A stretch of 36,948 bases of DNA from Actinomycetota bacterium (lineage in GTDB: Bacteria > Actinomycetota > Acidimicrobiia > IMCC26256 > VFJJ01). Under the pieces are notes generated by a model. It saw nothing but the letters and a program-made list of their open reading frames with translations. It was not told where the DNA came from and did no database searches. Of this stretch, positions 1 through 8,230 are shown piece after piece; position 1 is the first letter of the stretch, and each line of letters begins with the position of its first letter. Where the stretch lies: NCBI GenBank assembly GCA_009886115.1, contig VFJJ01000048.1, positions 1 to 36,948 of the forward strand. Direction: 5' to 3'. The translations under genes and the position numbers were made by a program.

Positions 1-171
1 AGCATGGTCTCGTCGTTCGGGAACAACCGGAAAAATCGGTTCGAGGAAGCGTACGGCGACGCCAAGAATGTCCGCGGTCGCTACCCGCTCGTGTCGATGG
101 GCTTCCTGTCCGAGTCCGCAATGACTTGGTCCCCCCGGATCTTCAAGCCGGCCGATTCCTCGGGGCGTTGA
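1..171 (+). CDS. C-terminal end of an unrecognised protein (partial at window edge)
   Basis: An open frame enters from the left edge and ends at TGA 169-171, giving 56 C-terminal residues. The piece is rich in Asn, Arg and Ser (it reads SFGNNRKNRF early and ends KPADSSGR) and has no membrane segment. I do not recognise the family, and the missing N-terminus prevents assignment. It is on the same strand as the FNT gene but is separated from it by about 210 bases that contain a palindromic regulatory candidate, so it probably belongs to a different transcription unit. Confidence 0.45.
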   Translation, partial: SMVSSFGNNRKNRFEEAYGDAKNVRGRYPLVSMGFLSESAMTWSPRIFKPADSSGR

Positions 172-310
172 TCGGACGCCTCCTGGAGCGGACGCCCATC
201 TCGATTCATGTTCCTGTCCGCGAGGCTCGTGAGGGTCGTCGCATCGAGCTCGCCGAGTAGACGCTCTGCTTCGCCAGAGCCCTGTCGCCGGCCCGTCAGC
301 AGCTCCCGCC

Positions 311-324
311 GGGACGGAGGTCCT
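311..324. promoter_or_regulatory. DosR-like box upstream of the FNT channel gene
   Basis: The bases read GGGACGGAGGTCCT: half-sites GGGAC and GTCC separated by four bases, the spacing of the mycobacterial DosR box GGGACTWWAGTCCC (10 of 14 positions agree). A longer inverted repeat, CCGGGA (309-314) and TCCCGG (324-329), encloses it. It lies about 60 bases before the preferred FNT start. That DosR/DevR binds it is inference, supported by the DevR-like regulator encoded at 15708-16376. Confidence 0.4.
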
Positions 325-381
325 CCCGGTGAGCGCCGAACGCCTCATGCGCACGAGTCGCCGGGAGGCTTGACTGGCGTC

Positions 382-1269
382 GTGAATCCCGAGCCGAACG
401 CGTTCGATGCCTTGGTTCCCCGGCACATGGCCGTCAAGGCCGAGGAGTCGGGGGTGGCCAAAGCCGAGATGGCCTGGGACCGGATGCTGGTGCTGGCCAT
501 GCTGGCCGGCGCGTTCATCGCGTTCGGGGCCCTGTTCTCGACCGTGGTGTCGACGACCGGCGTCGGGGTCACGCCGACGGGCCCGATCAGGCTGGCGGCG
601 GGCGTCGCCTTCTCGCTGGGGCTCGTCCTGGTCGTGGTCGGCGGCGCCGAGCTGTTCACGGGCAACAACCTCATCGTGATGGCGTGGGCCAGCCGGCGGG
701 TCTCGACCCGCTCATTGATCCGCAACTGGGTCATCGTCTACGTGGGCAACTTCGTGGGCGCCATCGTCATCGCCTACCTCACCTACCGGAGCGGGCACTT
801 CGACACCGCCGACGGCGCCCTCCGGGTCCGGGCGCTCGGGATCGCCACGGCGAAGACCGAGCTGTCGTTCACCGACGCGCTCCTCCGAGGGGTGCTGGCG
901 AACGTGCTCGTGTGTCTCGCCGTCTGGATGTGCGCCAGCGCACGGTCGGTCGTCGACAAGGTCGTGATCGTGATCCTGCCGATCAGCGCCTTCGTGGTCG
1001 CCGGCTTCGAGCACAGCGTCGCGAACATGTACTTCATCCCTGTCGGGCTGTTCCTCGACGACGGCACAACCGGCAGCGGACCGCTCACGTGGAGCCGATT
1101 CCTCACCCACAACCTGGCGCCGGTCACCCTCGGCAACATCATCGGCGGAGCACTGCTCGTCGGGCTGGTGTACTGGTTCGTCTACCTGCGCCACGACGCG
1201 GAACAGGCCACCACACCAACCTCCGCTTCGGGCTCGGCACCGATCCCGCAAGCGGACACCCACGAATGA
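382..1269 (+). CDS. formate/nitrite transporter (FNT) family channel
   Basis: Predicted inner-membrane channel for small monovalent anions (formate, nitrite, hydrosulfide or lactate in known FNT members). The protein is about 295 residues with six hydrophobic segments. It carries the FNT N-terminal helix (DALVPRHMAVKAEESGVAKA), the ELFTGN motif near residue 92, and GFEHSVANMY, whose His (about residue 211) is the conserved central pore histidine. The frame is open from an ATG at 208, but the family N-terminus begins near GTG 382, which follows GGGAGG at 363-368; TTG 370 is an alternative. The stop overlaps the start of the SulP gene (ATGA), indicating translational coupling. The exact substrate cannot be read from sequence. 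Confidence 0.85.
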   Translation: MNPEPNAFDALVPRHMAVKAEESGVAKAEMAWDRMLVLAMLAGAFIAFGALFSTVVSTTGVGVTPTGPIRLAAGVAFSLGLVLVVVGGAELFTGNNLIVMAWASRRVSTRSLIRNWVIVYVGNFVGAIVIAYLTYRSGHFDTADGALRVRALGIATAKTELSFTDALLRGVLANVLVCLAVWMCASARSVVDKVVIVILPISAFVVAGFEHSVANMYFIPVGLFLDDGTTGSGPLTWSRFLTHNLAPVTLGNIIGGALLVGLVYWFVYLRHDAEQATTPTSASGSAPIPQADTHE

Positions 1270-2954
1270 CGGCAGCCACGCCCGATCCGATCCGGACGGT
1301 CGGACCGTCGCCCGTGCTGGGATGGGTGCGCGGCTACCAGCGACGATGGCTCCGGGCCGATCTCACCACCGGGGTGCTGATCGTGGCGATCGCCGTTCCC
1401 CTCTCGATGGGGATGGCCGAGGTCGCCGGCATGCCCCCGACAGCCGGCCTGTACACGTGCGTCCTCCCGCTCGTCGCGTACGCCTGCCTCGGCTCGTCGC
1501 CCCAACTCGTGCTCGGGCTCGACGCGTCCACCGCGGCCATGCTGGCTGCTGCGGTCGGCCCGCTCGCCGGCGGCGACCCTGCGCGGTACGCAGCCCTGGC
1601 CGGGATGGTCGCCGTGCTCGCCGGGGTCGTCCTGCTGCTCGCCGGCTTCGTACGCCTCGGGATCCTCGCCGAGCTGCTGTCGCAACCGGTCCTCCTGGGA
1701 TTCCAGGCCGGGCTGGCGGTCACCGTGATCGTGAGCCAGCTCCCCCGCCTCCTCGGCATCCGGGTGAACGCCGACGATCCGGTTCCTCGCGCCTGGGAGC
1801 TGGCCCGGCATCTCGACGACACCCGGATCGCCGCAGCGATCGTCGGCGGGGCGGTGATCGCCGTGATCGTCCTCCAGCAACGGCTGGCCCCGAGGGTTCC
1901 TGGCGTCCTGGTGGCGGTGGTGGCGGCCACGGTGATCGTCGAGCTGGCGGGTCTGGGCGACCGGGTCGCGGTGATCGGCTCGATCGACAGCGGCCTCCCG
2001 AGCCTGGCCTGGCCCGATGTCGATCTCCGTGACGTCCTCGATCTCCTGGCCCCGGCGGCGGCCATCGCGCTGGTCGCCGCTGGCGACACCACGGCGACGT
2101 CGCGGGCGTTCGCCGTCCGCAACGGCTACCGGGTCGACGCCAACCGTGACCTCGTGGGGCTGGGCGCGGCCAACGTCGCGTCGGGGCTGTCGGGGGGCAT
2201 CGCCGCCTCGGCCAGCGCGGCGCGCACCGCGGTCGCCGAGCATGCGGGCTCGCACACGCCATTGGCCTCGTTGAGCGCGGCGGCGATCCTCGTCGCCGTG
2301 TTGGCGTTCCTCACCCGCCCGCTCGAGAACGTCCCGGTCGCCGCGCTGGCGGGCGTGGTGATCGTCGCCGTCAGCCGCATCATCGACATCGCCGGGCTGG
2401 CCCGCCTGTGGAGGCATCGACGCAGCGAGCTGCTCGTTGCCGTCGCCACGGTCGTGGGCGTCGTGGCCATCGGGGTGCTCGAGGGCATCGCGGTGGCGGT
2501 CGTGCTGTCGCTGCTCGACGTCTTGCGCCGAGCTGGCCGTCCGCACGACGCCGTGATCGGGCGCCTCGCCGACACCGGGCACTTCGCCGACGTCGACATC
2601 GCTCCCGCGGCGCTGACCGAGCCGGGACTGGTGCTGTTCCGTTTCGACGCTCCCCTGTTCCACGTCAACGTGGAACGGTTCCGCGACCGCCTGCTTCAGA
2701 CCGTTGCCGACGCGTCCCAGCCGGTGCACTGGGTCGTGATCGACGCCTCGCCCATCAACGACGTCGACGCGACCGCCGGCGACGTGCTGGAGGCACTGGC
2801 CGAGGAGCTCCGCTCGACCGGTGTCACTCTGGTGATGGCCGAGGCCGCGCACCCGGTCCGTGAGCTCCTCGAACGCTACGAGCTCGGCACGACGATCCCG
2901 CAGTACGCGACCCTCGACGACGCCGTCGCGGCATACCGGTCGCAGCGCTCCTAG
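1266..2954 (+). CDS. SulP-family anion transporter with STAS domain
   Basis: Predicted inner-membrane SulP/SLC26 transporter (sulfate, bicarbonate or other anions), 562 residues. The transmembrane part runs from about residue 25 to 425 and begins with the family-like RADLTTGVLIVAIAVPLSMG; it contains GLDASTAAM and the Gly/Ala/Ser-rich SGLSGGIAASASAARTA stretch. A cytoplasmic STAS domain follows (about residues 445-560), with the phosphorylation-loop-like IDASPINDVDATA. The ATG overlaps the stop of the FNT gene, so the two anion transporters are probably made together. It converges with the dehydrogenase gene, with only 3 bases between stops. Known SulP proteins differ in substrate, so sulfate is only one possibility. 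Confidence 0.88.
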   Translation: MTAATPDPIRTVGPSPVLGWVRGYQRRWLRADLTTGVLIVAIAVPLSMGMAEVAGMPPTAGLYTCVLPLVAYACLGSSPQLVLGLDASTAAMLAAAVGPLAGGDPARYAALAGMVAVLAGVVLLLAGFVRLGILAELLSQPVLLGFQAGLAVTVIVSQLPRLLGIRVNADDPVPRAWELARHLDDTRIAAAIVGGAVIAVIVLQQRLAPRVPGVLVAVVAATVIVELAGLGDRVAVIGSIDSGLPSLAWPDVDLRDVLDLLAPAAAIALVAAGDTTATSRAFAVRNGYRVDANRDLVGLGAANVASGLSGGIAASASAARTAVAEHAGSHTPLASLSAAAILVAVLAFLTRPLENVPVAALAGVVIVAVSRIIDIAGLARLWRHRRSELLVAVATVVGVVAIGVLEGIAVAVVLSLLDVLRRAGRPHDAVIGRLADTGHFADVDIAPAALTEPGLVLFRFDAPLFHVNVERFRDRLLQTVADASQPVHWVVIDASPINDVDATAGDVLEALAEELRSTGVTLVMAEAAHPVRELLERYELGTTIPQYATLDDAVAAYRSQRS

Positions 2955-2957
2955 CAA

Positions 2958-3968
2958 TCAGCGCTGGGCGCGTAGCTCGTTCGGGCACGGGCGCCCGGCC
3001 TCGAGGTCACCCAGGGTGGCCAGGGTGGTCTCGGCGATGGCCGCCAGGGCTTCCCGGGTGAGGAACCCCTGATGCGCGGTGATCAACACGTAGGGAAACG
3101 TGAGGAGCCGAGCGAACACGTCATCGGTGAGCACTTCGCCCGACCGGTCCTCGAAGAAGAGCTCGGCCTCCTCTTCGTACACGTCGAGGGCGAGTGAGCC
3201 GATCTGGCCGGTCTTGAGCCCGTCGATCACGGCAACGGTGTCGACCAGGGCACCCCGCCCGGTGTTCACCAGCATGACCCCGGGTTTCATGGCGTCGACG
3301 GCCGTGGCCGAGACGAGATGGTGGGTTCCGGGCGTGAGCGGGCAGTTGAGGCTGATGAGGTCGCTCCGGGCCCACAGCTCGGCGATCTCCACGTAGCGCA
3401 TGCCCAGCTCGGTCACCCGTGGGTTCTCGATGGGATCGAAGCACACGACCTCGGAGCGGAAGTGCCACAGCAGGCGAGCGACGATCGCACCGATGCGGCC
3501 CGTGCCGACGATCCCTGCGGTCTTGCCGGCGAGGTCGAAACCCACCAACCCGTCGAGCGAGAAGTTGCCGTCGCGAACGCGGTTGTAGGCCTTGTACACG
3601 CGACGGTTGAGCGCCAGGATCAGCGCGATCGTGTGCTCGGCCACGGCGTTCGGCGAGTACGCGGGCACCCGCACGACGGTCAGGCCGAGCCGGGCCGCGG
3701 CCTCCAGATCGACGTTGTTGAACCCAGCGCACCGCAGCGCGACATGGCGAACGCCCAGTGAGGCGAGCAGGCCGAGCACCTCGGCGTCAGCGACGTCGTT
3801 CACGAAGATGCACACGGCGTCGGCACCGGCGGCGAGTGCAGCCGTACGAGGGCCGAGCCTGTTCTCGAACGCCTCGAGCACATGAGCGTGTCGAGCGTTG
3901 GCCTGCTCGAAGCTCGCCTCGTCAGTGGCCGTGCCTGCGCCGGGCGGTCCAGGTGAGGCGGGCGCCAC
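2958..3968 (-). CDS. D-lactate dehydrogenase-type 2-hydroxyacid dehydrogenase
   Basis: Predicted cytosolic NAD-dependent D-2-hydroxyacid dehydrogenase, probably reducing pyruvate to D-lactate when respiration is limited. The LdhA-type signature CAGFNNVD is present, as are the NAD-binding GTGRIG (about residue 154), the substrate-binding and catalytic Arg in NTGRGALVD (about 237), Glu in DVYEEE (about 266) and the catalytic His in TAHQGF (about 298), matching the family order. The 336-residue length is close to E. coli LdhA (329). The GTG start lies 47 bases inside the upstream kinase gene. The usual first beta strand (KVAVFSTKxYD in the family) is replaced by a Pro/Gly-rich stretch, so the start or N-terminus may be unusual. 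A fermentative role fits the hypoxia-like neighbourhood. Confidence 0.85.
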   Translation of the reverse strand: MAPASPGPPGAGTATDEASFEQANARHAHVLEAFENRLGPRTAALAAGADAVCIFVNDVADAEVLGLLASLGVRHVALRCAGFNNVDLEAAARLGLTVVRVPAYSPNAVAEHTIALILALNRRVYKAYNRVRDGNFSLDGLVGFDLAGKTAGIVGTGRIGAIVARLLWHFRSEVVCFDPIENPRVTELGMRYVEIAELWARSDLISLNCPLTPGTHHLVSATAVDAMKPGVMLVNTGRGALVDTVAVIDGLKTGQIGSLALDVYEEEAELFFEDRSGEVLTDDVFARLLTFPYVLITAHQGFLTREALAAIAETTLATLGDLEAGRPCPNELRAQR

Positions 3969-6276
3969 CTTGAGCCCGACGGGTGAGGGTGGCGCTGCCC
4001 CCGACGCTCGCCGCTCGTTGGTGCAGGTTGGTGAGACCCTCGCCGCGACGCAACACGCCGGGCTCGGGTGGGCCGACCCCGTCGTCGTCGACCGTCATCT
4101 CGATCGAGGCCGGGTCGATCACGATGACGACCTCGACCCGGGTCGCGTTGGCGTGCCGGGCCACGTTCGAGAGCGCCTCGCGCAGGCTCGTGACCATCTG
4201 GGCCGACGTGGCCGCCTCGATGTCGGAGACCGGTCCGTCGATGCGGAGCGACGGTGCGAACCCGAGGGACCGGCTGGCCTCGTCGAGAACGGCACCGATG
4301 GCGTCGATGACGGTCGACGCCGACGTTCGGGTCGAGTGGTGGAGCTCGAAGATCGAGACGCGCAGCCGCCGGATGGTCTCGTCGATCTGGTCGATCATGC
4401 CCGAGCAACGAAGGCGCAGATCGTCGTTCGGGAACGCCGGCAGGGTCGCTGCGAGCTGGAGCCCGATGCCGAACATGTCCTGAATCACGGTGTCGTGGAG
4501 ATCGCGGGCGATGCGCTCGCGATCCTCGAGCACCACCAGGCGCTCGTGGGCCGTGCGCGCAGCGGCCAGCTCGAACGAGAGGCCGACCTGGTGAACATAG
4601 GCCTGGAGGAATAGCAGGTCGGTCGCGTCGAAGGGCTGTCGGCCCGTGCGGCGGTTGACCACGACGACACCGCGTGGCTCGCCGCCGACGCTGATCGGAA
4701 CCGACAGGACCGGCCCCACCAGGTGCCTGACCGACGGGTCCGAGCTCTCGGGCGGCCGTTCGAGCAGGACCGTCTCGACCGAACCGACTCCGTCCAGGAA
4801 CTCGGGGCTCATGGCGACCCCGGCTCGCTCGAGCTCCTCCATGAGCGCGCCCGAACGAGCGATGACGTCGGCCCGACCGGACCCGGGCGCATGGACGATC
4901 ATCGCGGCGCCGTCGGCGGCCAGCAGCTCGAGCGCCGACGAGGCAACCAGCTGGTGCGCCGAATCGATCTCGACACCGGCGAGGAGCTCGACCGTGAGCG
5001 ACACGGCCAGCTCGTGCAGCCGAACCGCGCCCTCGCGCTGAACCTCGATCGCGTGTCGCTCGCTGATGTCGATGACGTGGGCCAGCGTTCGGGCCGCATC
5101 GCCGGGGGACGCCTCGATCGCAGCAGCACGCAATTCGGCCCACACGGCGCTGCCGTCGGCGTGCAGGTACCGCTTCTCGGTGCGGTAGGTGGGCGTGGTC
5201 CCGTCACGCAGGCTTCTCGCAGCCGCGAGGCTCGACGCCCGATCGTCGGGGTGGGTGAGGTCGGCGAAGTCACGGCCGATCAGGGCCTCGACTGTGGAGC
5301 CCAGGAACCCGGCGAGGGCTTCGTTGGCCTGCACGATGGTGCGCCGGTCGTCGTGGCCGATGGCCGTGACCGCCATCCCGATCGGGGCCTGCTCGAAGGC
5401 GATCCGGAACGCCTCCTCGCTCGCGCTGAGCTGGGCCTCCCACGCCCGCCGCTCGCGGACGTCTCTGACGATCACGGTGTAGAACGCCGCCCCGGTCGTG
5501 AGCTCGATCGATCGTTGGAAGTGCGCCGCCACGGGAACGTCGTCGCCCGAGCGTGTGCACACGACGAGCTCGATCTCGATCTGCCCGCCCGGCGCCCCCT
5601 CGATGCGGTGCCGGAACTCGTCGGCCCCGTCCTCGGTCGAAAACGGGCAGTAGTGGAACCAGGTCATCAACAAGAGCTCGTCGCGGTCGTACCCGAGGAG
5701 CTCGGTCGCCGAGCGATTCACGTACTCGTTCCGGAACGTCGCGCTGTCGCACACGAACACCGCCTCGGGGACCTGGTCGAGCAGGTCGAGCAGACGCCGG
5801 CGGGCCCGGTCGTCACTCCGACCTCGACTCACGTCGCGGACGCTCACCGCCGTCAGCACGCCCGAGCTGGTGGCGACGGGCGACAGCGAGATCTCGACCG
5901 GTATCTCGGTGCCGTCGCGGTGGCGAGCGACGAGTTCACGACCCTGACCCATCTCCCGGTTCGTGGGCGCGGCCCGGTACCGGAGCCGATGGGCCCGATG
6001 ACCACCTCGGACCGCGGCAGGGACCAGGACCTCGACCGCCTGCCCGAGCAGCTCGGGCCGGTCGTACCCCAGGAGCCGCTCGAGCTGACCGTTCACGAAG
6101 ATGATCGACCCTCGATCGTCGGCGATCAGCATCCCGTCGGGTGCAGCCTCGAGGACCGCCCACACCGCGGCGTCGTCGAGCACCGGCTCGCCCAACGGCC
6201 GGAAGTCCGCCAGTGCCGCCGACCCTGCGCTGTCCTTCCCGGTGATCGACCCGACCTTCGGGATGTCGTCCACCAT
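3922..6276 (-). CDS. PAS-PAS-PAS-GAF sensor histidine kinase (DevS/NarL class)
   Basis: Predicted cytosolic sensor kinase of about 784 residues with no obvious membrane segment. Three PAS domains (about 33-150, 165-285, 300-430) are followed by one GAF domain (about 440-590), a HisKA_3 dimerisation helix with the phospho-acceptor in ARDLHDTVIQ (His about 594), and an HATPase_c domain with N-box (SLREALSNVARHANA, about 700), VDDDGVG and GEGLTNL. This is the arrangement of kinases that pair with LuxR-type regulators, and the DevR-like regulator at 15708-16376 is a plausible partner although not adjacent. ATG 6276 begins MVDDIPKVG; GTG 6348 is an upstream alternative. No heme-binding residue can be assigned with confidence, so the signal (oxygen, NO, redox) is unknown. 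Confidence 0.88.
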   Translation of the reverse strand: MVDDIPKVGSITGKDSAGSAALADFRPLGEPVLDDAAVWAVLEAAPDGMLIADDRGSIIFVNGQLERLLGYDRPELLGQAVEVLVPAAVRGGHRAHRLRYRAAPTNREMGQGRELVARHRDGTEIPVEISLSPVATSSGVLTAVSVRDVSRGRSDDRARRRLLDLLDQVPEAVFVCDSATFRNEYVNRSATELLGYDRDELLLMTWFHYCPFSTEDGADEFRHRIEGAPGGQIEIELVVCTRSGDDVPVAAHFQRSIELTTGAAFYTVIVRDVRERRAWEAQLSASEEAFRIAFEQAPIGMAVTAIGHDDRRTIVQANEALAGFLGSTVEALIGRDFADLTHPDDRASSLAAARSLRDGTTPTYRTEKRYLHADGSAVWAELRAAAIEASPGDAARTLAHVIDISERHAIEVQREGAVRLHELAVSLTVELLAGVEIDSAHQLVASSALELLAADGAAMIVHAPGSGRADVIARSGALMEELERAGVAMSPEFLDGVGSVETVLLERPPESSDPSVRHLVGPVLSVPISVGGEPRGVVVVNRRTGRQPFDATDLLFLQAYVHQVGLSFELAAARTAHERLVVLEDRERIARDLHDTVIQDMFGIGLQLAATLPAFPNDDLRLRCSGMIDQIDETIRRLRVSIFELHHSTRTSASTVIDAIGAVLDEASRSLGFAPSLRIDGPVSDIEAATSAQMVTSLREALSNVARHANATRVEVVIVIDPASIEMTVDDDGVGPPEPGVLRRGEGLTNLHQRAASVGGSATLTRRAQGGARLTWTARRRHGH

Positions 6277-6355
6277 GGGAGTGTCGCAGGGTCCGCGATC
6301 TCGGACAAGCCGTGAAGAGACGATTCCACATCTACACCGGGTGTTCACTGTGACG

Positions 6356-6707
6356 TCAGAGAGCGACAGGAGGGCTCACGCCCCCTTGCCCGATGTACCG
6401 GCGGCGGACAATCAGGAGATGCGCGTCGGCTCGACCGGGTCGGTGCCGTCCCCGAGCGACGAAGATCGCCGAGTAGGGGTCCTGCACCGACACCGACAGC
6501 GGCTCCGGGGCCTCACCGTCGATCCAGAGCTCGAAATGGGACACATATCGGGTGTCGAGCAGGAACAGCCCCTGGGGCCCCCCCGGGTCGGACATCACCG
6601 CCGCGACCGGACAGGCAGAATGTGGAGCCTTCGACGAGCGTGACCAGGCCCGAGGCCCCGATCGACGGGCTTTCGCCTGCGAACGTCCAGGGACTCGGTC
6701 CGTTCAT
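6356..6707 (-). pseudogene. truncated, frameshifted amylo-alpha-1,6-glucosidase (glycogen debranching N-terminal domain)
   Basis: From ATG 6707, which overlaps the otsA stop as ATGA, the reading gives LVTLVEGSTFCLSGRGGDV and then loses homology. The next frame continues with PQGLFLLDTRYVSHFELWIDG and ADAHLLIVRRRYIGQG, the conserved start of the GDE_N_bis domain. The switch lies at a run of seven C on the plus strand (6578-6584); removing one base restores GDVRPGGPQGLFLLDTR. The frame then ends after about 110 residues, where the family continues for some 600 more. The gene is therefore both frameshifted and 3'-truncated. Its place behind otsA fits an original trehalose/glycogen operon. The single-base shift could be a homopolymer sequencing error, but the truncation could not. 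Confidence 0.72.
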
Positions 6708-8230
6708 GCGCCACTCAGCACGGGCAGCGATGCATGGTCGAGGGCGCTCAGGAACCGGTCGGCCCACTGGTGGACCGTCGAGCTCCTGACTGTAGAGCGC
6801 AGGCGCGCCATCCGCCGACGGGCTTCGTCGACGGGCATGGAGACTGCGTCGACGATCGCGGTGCGGAGGTCGTCACCGTCGTGTGGGTCGACCAACCTCG
6901 CTGCGTGGAGCTCCCGAGCGGATCCGGCGAACGTGCTGAGCACGAGAACCCCCGAGCCGTCGATCCGGGACGCCACGTACTCCTTGGCCACCAGGTTCAT
7001 GCCGTCACGAAGGGGGGTCACGAGCATGACATCCGCAGCTCGGTACAGGGCGATCAGCTCGTCGAACGGCAGCGAGCGGTGCAGGTAGTGAACAGCGGGT
7101 CTTCCCATCGGAGCGTTCTCGCCGTTGATCTCGTCCACCAGCCGTTCGATCCGCTCACGCTCGGCGCAGTACTGGACCAGCCCTTCCCGGCTCGGGACGG
7201 CGACCTGGACCATCACGTGATCGGACACCGACAACACGCCCGCTCGCAGCAGGTCCCTGAACGCCTCCAGCCGGGCCACGATGCCCTTGGTGTAGTCGAG
7301 ACGATCGACTCCGAGCAGGACATGCCGTGGAGCTCCGAGCTCGTCGCGGATCGCTGCGGCGCGCCTGACGGTCTGGTCGCTCGATGCAGCCCGCTCGACC
7401 TTCTCGACGTCGATCGAGATCGGGAAGGCGCCGATGTCGACCGCACGCCCATCGAACCGGAGCCGACGCGAGCACACGTCGACCCGAGCCAACGCTCGTG
7501 CGCTCCTCACGAAGTTCGCGGCGTCGTTCGGGACCTGGAAGCCCACGAGATCGGCGCCGAGGAGACCAACGATCACCTGTCGCCGCCACGGGAGCCCAGC
7601 GAACAGCTCGGGGGATGGAAAAGGGATGTGGAGGAAGAACCCGATCTTGACGTCGCTGCGGAGTCGTCGGAGCAGCGCGGGGACGAGCTGGAGCTGGTAG
7701 TCGTGAACCCAGACGGCCGCTCCGGGGGCCGCCACCTCCGCGGCCGCGGCCGCGAACCTTTCGTTCACGCTGACGTAGGCGTTCCACCAGTCGAGATCGA
7801 GCTCCGGGGCTCGGATCGCGTCGTGATACAGCGGCCAGAGCGTTCGATTCGAGAAGCCCTCGTAATAGCGCTCGTGCTCGAGGGGCGTGAGCGCGACCGG
7901 GTGCAACGCCATGTGCGCGTGGGAGAACGGCAGGGTGAGCCCGGTGGTGCCCGGCCAACCCACCCAGGCGCCCCCACGCGCCGCGAGCACCGGGGCGAGG
8001 GCGCCCACCAGCCCGCCCGGGCTGATCTCCCAGCCGGTCGGCACGGCGTCGATGCTCCGTCTGCCGTTCGACGGCGAAGAGGGTCGGCACAACGGGAGAC
8101 GATTGGCGACCACGACGAGATCCGCCGCCCCCGGGTGGCCAACCGAGACGAAGGGCGCCTCAGTACCGTCGAGCCGGGACCGCTCAGCTGGCGCCCCACG
8201 CAGTGGCTGACCGAGTACCAACGATGTCAT
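6704..8230 (-). CDS. otsA: trehalose-6-phosphate synthase (GT20)
   Basis: Predicted cytosolic glycosyltransferase making trehalose-6-phosphate from UDP- or GDP-glucose and glucose-6-phosphate. The 508 residues include VVANRLP near the N-terminus, GGLVGALAPVLAARGG (sugar-phosphate loop), VWVHDYQLQLVPALLR, HIPFPSPELF, GVDRLDYTKGI (about residue 315) and RDGMNLVAKEYVA, all family signatures. It is slightly longer than E. coli OtsA (474) because of an N-terminal extension of about 40 residues. The start overlaps the stop of the upstream small gene and its stop overlaps the start of the broken debranching gene, both as ATGA. No trehalose-phosphate phosphatase is seen in the window. A role in osmotic or starvation protection is inferred. 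Confidence 0.93.
   Translation of the reverse strand: MTSLVLGQPLRGAPAERSRLDGTEAPFVSVGHPGAADLVVVANRLPLCRPSSPSNGRRSIDAVPTGWEISPGGLVGALAPVLAARGGAWVGWPGTTGLTLPFSHAHMALHPVALTPLEHERYYEGFSNRTLWPLYHDAIRAPELDLDWWNAYVSVNERFAAAAAEVAAPGAAVWVHDYQLQLVPALLRRLRSDVKIGFFLHIPFPSPELFAGLPWRRQVIVGLLGADLVGFQVPNDAANFVRSARALARVDVCSRRLRFDGRAVDIGAFPISIDVEKVERAASSDQTVRRAAAIRDELGAPRHVLLGVDRLDYTKGIVARLEAFRDLLRAGVLSVSDHVMVQVAVPSREGLVQYCAERERIERLVDEINGENAPMGRPAVHYLHRSLPFDELIALYRAADVMLVTPLRDGMNLVAKEYVASRIDGSGVLVLSTFAGSARELHAARLVDPHDGDDLRTAIVDAVSMPVDEARRRMARLRSTVRSSTVHQWADRFLSALDHASLPVLSGA

Noticed and set aside
1182-2957. Long open frame (591 residues) on the minus strand opposite the SulP gene
   Set aside because: Its product is Arg/Gly/Asp/His-rich without motifs, while the plus strand encodes a clear SulP protein with correct domains. 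High GC removes stops from the antisense frame.
3922-6276. Heme-binding DosS/DosT orthologue
   Set aside because: There is only one GAF domain and three PAS domains, and no heme-ligating His can be assigned by eye. Only the kinase class can be supported.
4723-6315. Plus-strand frame of 530 residues opposite the histidine kinase
   Set aside because: Composition is typical of an antisense shadow in GC-rich DNA; the minus strand contains PAS, GAF and kinase motifs in order.
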